This document shows positions 7,451 to 14,379 of a stretch of DNA of 14,383 bases, one piece after another. A program made the position numbers and the translations under genes. Position 1 is the first letter of the stretch, and the number at the start of each line of letters is the position of its first letter. This stretch comes from Porticoccaceae bacterium (GTDB lineage: Bacteria > Pseudomonadota > Gammaproteobacteria > Pseudomonadales > Porticoccaceae). The DNA is taken from positions 1 through 14,383 of the forward strand of contig JAHRWI010000057.1 of assembly GCA_019090225.1 (NCBI GenBank), given 5' to 3'. Below the pieces are notes generated by a model. The model made no database searches and had not been told where the DNA came from. It worked only from the letters and a program-made list of their open reading frames with translations.

Positions 7451-7500
7451 TTCATGGGCCAGGTTTCATGGGGCAGGGTTCACGGCTCAGGGTTTACGGT
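7451..7500 (+). repeat. 14-bp tandem repeat, three and a half units
   Basis: Units begin at 7451, 7465, 7479 and 7493 (the last partial). They read TTCATGGGCCAGGT, TTCATGGGGCAGGG, TTCACGGCTCAGGG and TTTACGGT, so the period is exactly 14. The array lies 73-122 bases upstream of the LLM gene start and upstream of the divergent promoter's -35. It may be a multi-site operator or a slippage product. Confidence 0.7.
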
Positions 7501-7572
7501 ATATGCTTTCCAGTATGAGTTACTCTTAATCGCAACGTTACCACTTACAGACCAGGGAAAATAAAAACAGCC

Positions 7573-8607
7573 ATGAAAATTGATGTGATGAGCAACCCCC
7601 GTGAACTCCACGCTATCCAGACCCAGGCGCGGGATATTGAACAAGCAGGATTTAGCGGTATCACCTTTACCGAAGGTGGCCGAACCGCTTATTTGTCGGT
7701 CGCGGCAGCAGCTTTAGCCACTGAAAAACTGGAGTTCTCTACCGGTATTGCGGTGGCCTTTCCGCGCAGCCCCATGGTCACAGCAGCCAACGCATGGGAG
7801 CTACAGGAAGCCAGCCGGGGCCGGTTTAGGCTGGGCCTGGGCACTCAGGTGCGGGCCCATATCGCCCGACGCTATGGTGTTGAGTTTGATCCACCCGGCC
7901 CCCGTATGCGCGATTATATCGGCGCCCTAAAAGCGATATTCAAAGCCTACCAGGGTGAAGCCAAGCTCAATTACGAGGGGCCATATTATCAACTGACCTT
8001 GCTCAATAAGATGTGGTCTCCAGGCCGAATTGATTACCCCGCTCCGGCGATTGATGCCGCCGCAGTAAACCCCTACATGCTAAAAATGGCCGGTGAACTA
8101 TGCGACGGAATTCAGGTTCATCCTTTCCACAGCCAAAAATATATCAGCGATATGTTACGGCCTGCGGTAGCCGAAGGTGCGGCTCGTGTTCAACGTGACC
8201 CGGATGAAGTCGACTTGTTAATCCCGGTTCTAACAGTGGTGGGTAATACCGAAGAGGAGAAAGCTGCATCGCGAGCATTCTGTCGTCAACAAGTGGCGTT
8301 TTATGGTTCGACACCCAACTATGCTTTTCAATTTGACCTGCTCGGCTTTGAAGGCACCACGGCAAAAATCCGCGCGTGTCAAAAAGCCGGGGATATGGAC
8401 GGCATGTCTGATGTCATCACCGATGAAATCCTCCAGCACTATATTACTGAAGCCAGTTGGGATGACCTGGCAGACAAACTTATCGAGCGTTATGAGGGTA
8501 TCGCCGAGCGCTTAATTATATATACCGCCGGGATGGATTATGCCCGTGATCCCCGTTCGATTGGTCCCTGGGGCGAGGTGGCGAGGGCAGTGGTTGCGAA
8601 GGCTTGA
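7573..8607 (+). CDS. LLM-class flavin/F420-dependent oxidoreductase (TIGR03617-like)
   Basis: A 344-residue luciferase-like monooxygenase (LLM) superfamily protein with a TIM-barrel fold. It opens directly with strand 1 (MKIDVM) and carries GFSGITFTEGGRTAYL (26-41), the STGIAVAFPRSP strand (56-67) and GRFRLGLGTQVRAHIARRYG (83-102), a pattern I associate with the F420-dependent MSMEG_2256-like subfamily. Such enzymes use F420 or FMN to oxidise or reduce organic substrates in the cytosol; neither cofactor nor substrate is settled by the sequence. The ATG at 7573 fits the fold exactly, although the Shine-Dalgarno (GGGA about 15 bases upstream) is weak. It is divergent from the thiolase-DUF35-amidohydrolase cluster, which suggests shared regulation and perhaps a shared pathway. 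The family call is firm; the subfamily assignment is from memory of family patterns. Confidence 0.9.
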   Translation: MKIDVMSNPRELHAIQTQARDIEQAGFSGITFTEGGRTAYLSVAAAALATEKLEFSTGIAVAFPRSPMVTAANAWELQEASRGRFRLGLGTQVRAHIARRYGVEFDPPGPRMRDYIGALKAIFKAYQGEAKLNYEGPYYQLTLLNKMWSPGRIDYPAPAIDAAAVNPYMLKMAGELCDGIQVHPFHSQKYISDMLRPAVAEGAARVQRDPDEVDLLIPVLTVVGNTEEEKAASRAFCRQQVAFYGSTPNYAFQFDLLGFEGTTAKIRACQKAGDMDGMSDVITDEILQHYITEASWDDLADKLIERYEGIAERLIIYTAGMDYARDPRSIGPWGEVARAVVAKA

Positions 8608-8628
8608 TAGCTGAATAAATAAGAGCAA

Positions 8629-8641
8629 TCAAACTGTTTGA
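8629..8641. repeat. Perfect 13-bp palindrome after LLM gene
   Basis: TCAAAC-T-GTTTGA is a perfect inverted repeat with a one-base centre, 22 bases after the LLM stop codon. It has no T-run after it and too small a loop for a terminator, so a protein-binding site is more likely if it means anything. Confidence 0.4.
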
Positions 8642-8720
8642 AATATACCTGGCAATGTATGGATTTTGCTTAGGAGTGCGAATTTCGAGCAGTTCTGTCT
8701 ATTTGTCTTTTGCTACGTTG

Positions 8721-8760
8721 AGGAGGAATCCCATTGAGGATAAATAGAGGTATCTATTAA
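8721..8760 (+). promoter_or_regulatory. Orphan AGGAGG with possible 8-codon leader peptide
   Basis: A perfect AGGAGG at 8721-8726 is too far from either ATG of the DUF481 gene (8762 or 8822) to serve it directly. Seven bases after it a TTG at 8734 opens an eight-codon frame ending with TAA at 8758-8760, one base before the ATG at 8762. It may be a leader peptide coupling translation to that ATG, or a chance site. Confidence 0.3.
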
Positions 8761-8821
8761 AATGCAGCTCCACGTCAACTTTCCCTATCTCGGGGTATCG
8801 TTAATTATATGGAACTTCTTA

Positions 8822-9877
8822 ATGGGCTTGTTTAAATTTTGTCGTCAACGGCAGACCGTAGATCACATTCTTGTACTGATTTCTCTAGCAATGTTGCTTA
8901 TCGGATTGCCAGCTATGGCCGATGAGCTGATTATGAAAGATGGTTCCCGCTTGCTCGGTAGTGTTGTCAGCAATGACGGCAACGACACGATTGAATTTAC
9001 CACCACCTACGCTGGCGTGATTAAAGTCAAATGGGCGGAGGTGGACGAGCTAAAGAGCGATAAGCCGGTGATAGTACTTTTAAAAAATGCTCAAGTTCGC
9101 AAGATCACAGGCGCGAAAAATACCGAAGCCGGCATTGTTACATCAAACGCATCAGGCCTTAGCGAAACGATTCCTACTGCTGAGGTGGCCCATTTTAATC
9201 CGGAACCGTGGCGTCTTGGGGAAGGCTGGAACTGGACAGGTCATACCAATGCGGTCCTCAATTATGAGCGAGGCAATTCAGAAAAGGATCAATACGCGAC
9301 TGATGTGGATATGACCTTTCGAAAAATTGATGATCGATTCAAATTTTATGGGGATTACGACAGAGAGAAAAGTAACGATGTCCTGACCGATGACGACTGG
9401 CGCTTAAGCGGTCGCTACGATCATTTCGTAGATAAAAAATTATATTACGGTGGCAAGCTCGGTCTTGAGCACGACCGATTTGCTGACCTCCGTTTACGGT
9501 CTATTTTAGGACCAGTGGTGGGTTATGAGTTTTATCAAAGCACGCTTATGAACCTCGATGTGGCGGGCGGCCCTATGTACGTCGATGAGGATTTCTATGA
9601 TGCAGATAACCGCGATTACGTAGCATTCGGCTGGAACCTGGAATTTGATCGTTATCTGATTACCGACCGGGTTCAGTTTTACCACCGGCATCGTGGTTTA
9701 CTCGAAGTCGAGGCGGTAGAGAATCTGGTATGGGATGCATGGACCGGGTTTCGCTTTCCGATCTACGCCGGAATTATGCTCAGCACTGAGCTATTGCTGG
9801 AATATGATGGTGGTGCGAGTGACGGCATTGATAAGACAGATACTACCTATAACGTTAAACTTGGCTATAAGTGGTAA
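8822..9877 (+). CDS. DUF481 family outer-membrane beta-barrel protein
   Basis: A 351-residue exported protein of the DUF481 (YdiY-like, sometimes called salt-induced outer membrane protein) family. With the start at 8822 it has a basic n-region (MGLFKFCRQRQTVDH), a hydrophobic core (ILVLISLAMLLIGLP) and a likely signal peptidase I site after AMA at 33. Residues 34 to about 130 form the family's small beta domain (MKDGSRLLGSVVS, then FTTTYAGVIKVKWAEV). The rest alternates short polar turns and amphipathic strands as in a beta-barrel, and the chain ends in an aromatic residue (GYKW), the usual barrel-insertion signal. An upstream ATG at 8762, preceded by AGAGG at 11 bases, would add 20 residues with a second hydrophobic patch. 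I prefer 8822 because it gives a normal signal peptide and has GGA eight bases upstream, but this is not certain. The family's function is unclear. The gene stands alone, converging with pilU. Confidence 0.88.
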   Translation: MGLFKFCRQRQTVDHILVLISLAMLLIGLPAMADELIMKDGSRLLGSVVSNDGNDTIEFTTTYAGVIKVKWAEVDELKSDKPVIVLLKNAQVRKITGAKNTEAGIVTSNASGLSETIPTAEVAHFNPEPWRLGEGWNWTGHTNAVLNYERGNSEKDQYATDVDMTFRKIDDRFKFYGDYDREKSNDVLTDDDWRLSGRYDHFVDKKLYYGGKLGLEHDRFADLRLRSILGPVVGYEFYQSTLMNLDVAGGPMYVDEDFYDADNRDYVAFGWNLEFDRYLITDRVQFYHRHRGLLEVEAVENLVWDAWTGFRFPIYAGIMLSTELLLEYDGGASDGIDKTDTTYNVKLGYKW

Positions 9878-9885
9878 GAGCATAT

Positions 9886-9903
9886 GGGCTTCCCAGCCCT
9901 TTA
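9886..9903 (+). terminator. Weak hairpin terminator after DUF481 gene
   Basis: GGGCT and AGCCC form a five-base-pair stem around a TCCC loop at 9886-9899, followed by only four T residues (TTTT at 9900-9903 allowing for the adjoining base). It lies in the 73-base gap between convergent genes. The stem is short and the T-run poor, so this is a candidate only. Confidence 0.35.
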
Positions 9904-9950
9904 CTAGACACTGGCTGATTCCAATTTCTCCCCTCCCTAAATATTAAACT

Positions 9951-11219
9951 TTAGCCATAAGGGTTAGTCGATAGAGTCTCTTCTTCCTGCTCTTCTATCT
10001 CTACCTCTTCTATGGGTTCCAGTGATAGGGACAATCTTGAATCATCTGGGCTGGCGATGCTTCGTTCACTTTGTGTTTCGGGGAGCGTAGCGGCTTCATC
10101 GCTATCAGCAGATATAAGATTACTATCATCGCTGCTATCTACCACGTCAGGGCTTGAGACCCCCTCTTTAAGCTGGATCTGCAGACGCAAATTATTTCTC
10201 GAATCGGCGTTTTGCAGGGCTTCTTCCAGACTGATTTTGCCTGCTTCGTAGAGTTCCTGCAGGGCCAGGTCAAAAGTCTGCATGCCGAGGTTTTTGGATT
10301 TGACCATGACCTCCTTAATCTCATCAACCTTGCCGCCTTTAATCAGATCGCAGACCCGGGGTGTGCCAAGCAATACTTCGATGGCGGCGGCGCGTTTGTT
10401 ATCAATCGTAGGGATTAAACGTTGGGAAATAATGCCCTTCATATTCAGTGACAGATCGAGAAACAACTGCTTGTGGCGCTCCTCTGGGAAGAAATTGATA
10501 ATTCGATCGAGAGCCTGGTTGGCATTGTTAGCGTGTAGGGTCGAAAGACACAGGTGGCCGGTTTCGGCAAAAGCCAGAGCGTGCTCCATGGTTTCTTGGC
10601 TGCGAATCTCGCCAATCAGGATGACATCAGGGGCTTGTCTAAGGGTATTTTGCAGGGCATCTTCGTAGGTATCAGTATCGACCCCCACCTCACGTTGATT
10701 AACAATGCTTTTCTTGTGTTGATGAACAAACTCAACCGGATCTTCGATGGTAATGATATGCCCAGCGGTGTGGGTGTTACGGTAATCAATTAGTGATGCC
10801 AGAGAGGTCGATTTACCTGAGCCCGTGCCGCCTACAAACAGTACCAGGCCGCGTTTCTCCATAACCAGTTTGGGCAATATATCGGGCAGCCCCAAATCTT
10901 TGTAATTTGGAATCTCCGTTTTGATAACCCTGATGACCATGGCGGCTTCACCACGCTGCTTGAAAATGTTGACCCGAAATCGCCCAATCCCTGATTCCGA
11001 AATGGCTAGATTCATTTCCGGCTTTTTTTCGAACTCAGTGATTTGCTCTTCATCCATCACCGAATAGGCGATGGCTTTGACCTCACCTTTGTCATAGCTG
11101 CGCTCGGTGACGGCAGTGAGTCCGCCCTGCACCTTCATACTGGCTGGCGCGCCAGTGGATAGGTATAAATCCGATCCGTCGCGATCAACAATCAACTTGA
11201 GGAGGTCGAGAAACTGCAT
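9951..11219 (-). CDS. pilU: Type IV pilus retraction ATPase PilU with acidic tail
   Basis: A hexameric secretion-type ATPase of the PilT/PilU family, acting at the cytoplasmic base of the type IV pilus to aid retraction for twitching and DNA uptake. The Walker A motif is at 130-137 (GGTGSGKS), the Asp box around E159 (TIEDP), the Walker B around E204 (VILIGEIRS) and the His box at 220-231 with H222 and H229. It resembles PilU more than PilT: the segments EKRGLVLFVG and ADSRNNLRLQIQL match PilU, and the PilT AIRNLIRE motif is absent. PilU is normally about 370-385 residues, whereas this protein has 422. From residue 351 it carries a disordered, Ser/Asp/Glu-rich tail ending in an EIEEQEEE stretch and NPYG. 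The start follows GGGA a few bases upstream. No pilT lies beside it: its upstream neighbour is a divergent alcohol dehydrogenase gene. Confidence 0.93.
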   Translation of the reverse strand: MQFLDLLKLIVDRDGSDLYLSTGAPASMKVQGGLTAVTERSYDKGEVKAIAYSVMDEEQITEFEKKPEMNLAISESGIGRFRVNIFKQRGEAAMVIRVIKTEIPNYKDLGLPDILPKLVMEKRGLVLFVGGTGSGKSTSLASLIDYRNTHTAGHIITIEDPVEFVHQHKKSIVNQREVGVDTDTYEDALQNTLRQAPDVILIGEIRSQETMEHALAFAETGHLCLSTLHANNANQALDRIINFFPEERHKQLFLDLSLNMKGIISQRLIPTIDNKRAAAIEVLLGTPRVCDLIKGGKVDEIKEVMVKSKNLGMQTFDLALQELYEAGKISLEEALQNADSRNNLRLQIQLKEGVSSPDVVDSSDDSNLISADSDEAATLPETQSERSIASPDDSRLSLSLEPIEEVEIEEQEEETLSTNPYG

Positions 11220-11383
11220 GGTTATCCCTTTTTCAGTGTGGCGTTATAGGTGTGGCTTCGTACTTAACTTTAATAAGTAGAATAGCTCCGTAACTTACTG
11301 ATTATTAATGGCTACGGCAATCTAAAGGTTGGTTTTATCAGTTTCTCATTGAATAACTGTGAGCAAGTTCAAATAATGCCCCG

Positions 11384-11403
11384 CGCTAGTCTCGCTGTTA
11401 GCG
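11384..11403. repeat. Inverted repeat CGCTA/TAGCG
   Basis: CGCTA at 11384-11388 and TAGCG at 11399-11403 are perfect inverted arms ten bases apart, about 140 bases upstream of the dehydrogenase start. The half-site spacing of 15 would suit a dimeric regulator. The arms are short, so chance is possible. Confidence 0.3.
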
Positions 11404-11481
11404 TTTGGCAGATTAGAAAGTTGGGTCTAGTCCTGGTAAGAACCTGGTTATTACAGGTGGTGAGCCAAATATGATTGTGGT

Positions 11482-11502
11482 GACTAATGAGTTCCGTTAG
11501 TC
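11482..11502. repeat. Inverted repeat GACTAA/TTAGTC before dehydrogenase gene
   Basis: GACTAA (11482-11487) and TTAGTC (11497-11502) are perfect arms separated by nine bases, ending 38 bases before the GTG start. This is where an operator covering a promoter or early transcript would sit; in RNA it would form a small hairpin just upstream of the ribosome binding site. Confidence 0.45.
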
Positions 11503-11540
11503 TTCGGGCACACAAATGACACAAACCCAGGGAGGTTTAC

Positions 11541-12632
11541 GTGAAAGCAGCAGTCTTACGAGAATTTAATCAAGCCCTATCAATAGAAAATGTCTCCATT
11601 AGCAAACCTAAAGGTCGCGAGGTGCTGGTGCGCACGGCAGCGAGTGGTATCTGCCACAGCGATTTGCATGTTATCGATGGTTTGTTGCCGATGGGGATGC
11701 CGACCATTCTGGGGCATGAGCCAGCGGGTATCGTTGAGCAAGTAGGAGAAGATGTTACCGAATTCAAAGCCGGTGACCATGTGATCGGTTGTCCATCAGC
11801 GTTTTGTAGTCATTGTGAGTTTTGTATGGATGGTCGTGGCTACCTGTGTAGCGGCCAGGCCGAATTGGTCAGGCGTAAAGATGAGGAGCCAAGGCTTTCT
11901 GTTGATGGTCAATATGTCCGGCAGTTTTCTAACCTGTCCTCATTTGCTGAGCAAATGCTGATTCATGCCAATGGTCTAGTCAAGATTCGTGATGATATGC
12001 CTCTTGATAGAGCCGCACTGATTGGTTGCGGTGTGACTACTGGCCTGGGTGCGGCGATTAATACTGCACAAGTGGCGGCTGGCGACACCGTCTCGGTGAT
12101 TGGCTGTGGAGGCGTTGGTTTATCCGTTATTCAGGGCGCGCGTATTGCTGGGGCGAGCAGAATTATTGCCGTCGATACGATACCTTGGAAATTGGAATTA
12201 GCTGCAAAAATGGGCGCGACAGATGTTGTTAATGCGGCCGAAACTGATGCGATTGAAGCCGTCCGAGAGCTGACTTCCGGTGGCGTCGATTACGCCTTTG
12301 AGGCCATTGGTGCCAAGCAAACGGTTGAGCAGGCCTGTAGCATGGCGAGGCGCGGCGGGGCGGCAGTTATTGTCGGTGTGGTTCCAGCGGGGACTAAGAT
12401 TGAGTTTGATGGTCTTGACCTGGTGCTTTCTCAAAAACGCATACTCGGCTCAATCATGGGTTCTAATCGCTTCCGTATTGATATGCCCCGCTATGTCGAG
12501 TTTTACATGAGCGGTCGCCTACAGCTCGACGAAATGATCAGCGAACGCTTTAAGCTCGGTGATATCAATGTGGCAATCCAGAAACTCCGCGATGGTAAAG
12601 TGGCGCGGGGTGTTATCGACTTCGACCTTTAA
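11541..12632 (+). CDS. Zinc-dependent alcohol dehydrogenase (MDR superfamily)
   Basis: A 363-residue medium-chain dehydrogenase/reductase that interconverts alcohols and aldehydes or ketones with NAD, in the cytosol. The N-terminal GroES-like domain has catalytic-zinc ligands C38, H59 and C163, with GHE at 58-60. It also has an intact structural-zinc lobe with C89, C92, C95 and C103 (FCSHCEFCMDGRGYLC). The Rossmann motif GCGGVG is at 188-193, followed by D212 at the end of the next strand (IIAVD), which favours NAD over NADP. Length and motifs fit the COG1062 (class III-like) group, but I cannot say whether it is a formaldehyde/glutathione enzyme or a general alcohol enzyme. The start is a GTG at 11541 with GGGAGG five bases upstream, a strong site. 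The gene follows a region with an operator-like inverted repeat and precedes an LLM oxidoreductase gene by about 170 bases on the same strand. Confidence 0.94.
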   Translation: MKAAVLREFNQALSIENVSISKPKGREVLVRTAASGICHSDLHVIDGLLPMGMPTILGHEPAGIVEQVGEDVTEFKAGDHVIGCPSAFCSHCEFCMDGRGYLCSGQAELVRRKDEEPRLSVDGQYVRQFSNLSSFAEQMLIHANGLVKIRDDMPLDRAALIGCGVTTGLGAAINTAQVAAGDTVSVIGCGGVGLSVIQGARIAGASRIIAVDTIPWKLELAAKMGATDVVNAAETDAIEAVRELTSGGVDYAFEAIGAKQTVEQACSMARRGGAAVIVGVVPAGTKIEFDGLDLVLSQKRILGSIMGSNRFRIDMPRYVEFYMSGRLQLDEMISERFKLGDINVAIQKLRDGKVARGVIDFDL

Positions 12633-12669
12633 TCCCCACTTAAACCACACTTTGGCTTAATCACTATTG

Positions 12670-12701
12670 TTGACTTGTCTTTAGTATCCCCCAGCTATAG
12701 T
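12670..12701 (+). promoter_or_regulatory. Possible promoter of second LLM gene
   Basis: TTGACT at 12670-12675 and TATAGT at 12696-12701 each resemble sigma70 hexamers, but the 20-base spacing is longer than ideal. A -35 at TTGTCT (12675-12680) would give 15. If real, it would make the LLM gene independent of the dehydrogenase, with a leader of about 95 bases. Confidence 0.3.
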
Positions 12702-12802
12702 GATTGCCTGCGTTTGACCATGGCCTCTGTTATTTAAGGGGCCTTATTACAGAAGCAGCTGAGAATTTAAAAAAAGTAATGTCGGATACGTCTGGAGTCA
12801 GC

Positions 12803-13696
12803 ATGAAACTGGGTTTTAGCATTCCCAATAATCAGGGTGTCGATAGAATTTCTGACCTGGTGGTTCTGGCTACTGAAGCCGAGCAGGCTGACTTTGATTC
12901 GGTGTGGGTCAGCGAACACCTGTTTAACACAGCTTATGTGGCTAAGCGTTTGGGTAATCGCCCTTATCACGAAGCCCTTACCGTGTTGACCGCCATTGCA
13001 GCAGCGACTACTAAGATTCACCTGGGCACCTCGGTACTGGTTTTGCCCTGGCATCATCCGGTGCGGCTCGCCAAGATGGTGGCGAGTCTGGATCAGTTTT
13101 CTGAAGGCCGAGTGATTCTTGGTGTCGGAGTCGGTATTACCCGCGATGAATACGACGCGCTGGGTGTGTCGTTTAGCAAGCGCGGCCAAATCGCCAATGA
13201 ATGTCTGGCGGCTATGAAGGCATTATGGACTCAGGAGCTGCCTGAGTTTGCCGGTGAATATTACGCCTTTTCTGGGCAATTGTTTTCCCCAAAACCTGTT
13301 GAAAAGGATGGCCCACCCATTTGGGTCGGTGGCAACAGTGCAGCGGCCAAACGACGTTTGATAGCCCACGGCACGGGTTGGCATCCATTGGCGCTATCGC
13401 CGGATGAGTTAGGTGAAGCCTTGCCATTATTACAAACTGAGCTTGCTGCCGCCGGACGCAGCTCGAACATTCCCGTCGCCTTACGCACCACCTTTGAAAT
13501 TGCCGACGCACCCTGGGATCGACCTCCTGCTCAGCGGCGTACTCTGAAAGGCACTATTTCAGAATTGATCGAAATGCTCGGGGCATATCAGCAAGCGGGG
13601 GCGACGCATATTATTCTCGATGCCAACAGTCCCGATCTGGCATTAAATCGGCAGTTGATAACGCGGGTGCAGAATGAAATAGCGCCACACCTTTAA
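12803..13696 (+). CDS. LLM-class flavin/F420-dependent oxidoreductase (TIGR03619-like)
   Basis: A 297-residue luciferase-like monooxygenase superfamily protein, of a different subfamily from the LLM enzyme at 7573. It opens with MKLGFSIPNNQG, has SVWVSEH (33-39), GTSVLVLPWHHPVRLAKMVA (75-94), SEGRVILGVGVG (100-111) and the phosphate-binding-type segment PPIWVGGNS (171-179), a set I associate with the TIGR03619 group often labelled F420-dependent. It probably carries out a flavin- or deazaflavin-dependent redox step on an unknown substrate. The start at 12803 is chosen because GGAG lies five bases upstream and the protein then begins directly with strand 1. A longer reading from a TTG at 12704, or from the ATG at 12779, adds unconserved residues. 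It lies downstream of the alcohol dehydrogenase on the same strand, which may point to a linked redox step, but they are separated by a gap with a possible promoter. Confidence 0.9.
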   Translation: MKLGFSIPNNQGVDRISDLVVLATEAEQADFDSVWVSEHLFNTAYVAKRLGNRPYHEALTVLTAIAAATTKIHLGTSVLVLPWHHPVRLAKMVASLDQFSEGRVILGVGVGITRDEYDALGVSFSKRGQIANECLAAMKALWTQELPEFAGEYYAFSGQLFSPKPVEKDGPPIWVGGNSAAAKRRLIAHGTGWHPLALSPDELGEALPLLQTELAAAGRSSNIPVALRTTFEIADAPWDRPPAQRRTLKGTISELIEMLGAYQQAGATHIILDANSPDLALNRQLITRVQNEIAPHL

Positions 13697-13726
13697 CGGT
13701 ATAGAAATAACAAATTAATCTGGAAA

Positions 13727-13739
13727 TCCCATAGTGGGA
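13727..13739. repeat. Short hairpin after second LLM gene
   Basis: TCCCA-TAG-TGGGA is a perfect five-base inverted repeat 30 bases after the LLM stop codon. It is followed by AAAATAG, not a T-run, on either strand, so it is not a convincing intrinsic terminator. The surrounding stretch (13697-13826) is markedly AT-rich and holds no other signal I can name. Confidence 0.35.
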
Positions 13740-13826
13740 AAATAGAATAGTGGATGAAAATACTTAATCGATAAATATAATTGATTGGTAAAACCATTAG
13801 TCAGCAAAACAATTAAGGTCAAAAAA

Positions 13827-14333
13827 ATGAATAATAAATCGCAGAACAGCCAGCCGACGCTCGATAATTTAGGCGCAAAAGTCGGGGAGCTATTAAGCAG
13901 CAAGAGCCAAACGGTTGCGGTGGCGGAATCCTCCACTGGCGGCTTGATATCAGCCGCTTTATTGGCCATACCGGGGGCATCAAATTATTTCCGAGCCGGC
14001 AGCGTAGTTTATACCCGTCAGGCCTGGAAAGCCCTGCTTAACTCTTCTCTCGATATTGCCAGTGGTAAAGCCTTAAGCGAAGCAACGGCCTTGCATCTGG
14101 CAAAGACTATCCGTACCCAACTTGATACAGACTGGGGTATTGGCGAAATCGGAGCGGCGGGGCCAACGGGTACGCGTTACGGTGATCCAGCAGGTCTGAC
14201 CTGTATCGCGGTCGTTGGACCTGGTGTGGAAAAAGCCATCGTCCTTAAAACCGGCGAGGATGACAGGGCTGCCAATATGTGGGCCTTTACTCAAGCGGCG
14301 CTGGATTTATTGGAAGACTCGTTAGAAGGCTAG
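13827..14333 (+). CDS. Stand-alone CinA C-terminal domain protein (PncC-like)
   Basis: A 168-residue protein consisting only of the CinA C-terminal domain, whose characterised members (PncC) hydrolyse nicotinamide mononucleotide to nicotinate mononucleotide in NAD salvage. The signature AESxTGG is present at 33-39 (AESSTGG, where the usual form is AESCTGG), keeping the serine of AES that acts as nucleophile. The core SVVYTRQAWK (59-68) and GAAGPTGT (109-116) also fit. The usual GIAGPxGG has become GAAGPTGTRYGDPAG, so this is a diverged member and the activity may differ. Length is normal for the single-domain form; the N-terminal molybdopterin-binding-like CinA domain is absent, as in many PncC proteins. 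The ATG at 13827 has AAGG eight bases upstream and is preferred over a non-ATG codon at 13785. Its neighbours give no pathway clue. Confidence 0.88.
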   Translation: MNNKSQNSQPTLDNLGAKVGELLSSKSQTVAVAESSTGGLISAALLAIPGASNYFRAGSVVYTRQAWKALLNSSLDIASGKALSEATALHLAKTIRTQLDTDWGIGEIGAAGPTGTRYGDPAGLTCIAVVGPGVEKAIVLKTGEDDRAANMWAFTQAALDLLEDSLEG

Positions 14334-14379
14334 CTGGACAAACTTAATAATTAACTTTTGTAATGATGAGGAAATAAGA

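Larger units (their letters stand above)
7245..7572. other. Divergent intergenic region
   Basis: These 328 bases separate the thiolase-like gene (minus) from the LLM oxidoreductase gene (plus), with no gene of their own. They hold a good minus-strand promoter (7359-7388) and a 14-bp tandem repeat (7451-7500). I see no clear plus-strand promoter: TTTACG at 7493-7498 with TATGAG at 7514-7519 is possible, but the 15-base spacing is short. Confidence 0.7.
11220..11540. other. Divergent intergenic region, pilU to dehydrogenase
   Basis: These 321 bases hold no recognisable gene. They contain two inverted repeats (11384-11403 and 11482-11502) on the dehydrogenase side and a repeated CCTGGT motif near 11433-11450. 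On the pilU side TATAAC occurs about 20-25 bases before the ATG, but I find no well-spaced -35, so I do not call a promoter. Confidence 0.6.

Noticed and set aside
9951..11219. Calling the pilus ATPase PilT
   Set aside because: The PilT C-terminal AIRNLIRE motif is missing, and the segments after Walker B and at the core's C-terminus match PilU.
12704..12802. N-terminal extension of the second LLM gene from a TTG at 12704 or the ATG at 12779
   Set aside because: Family members begin at the MKLGF strand, and the ATG at 12803 has GGAG five bases upstream.
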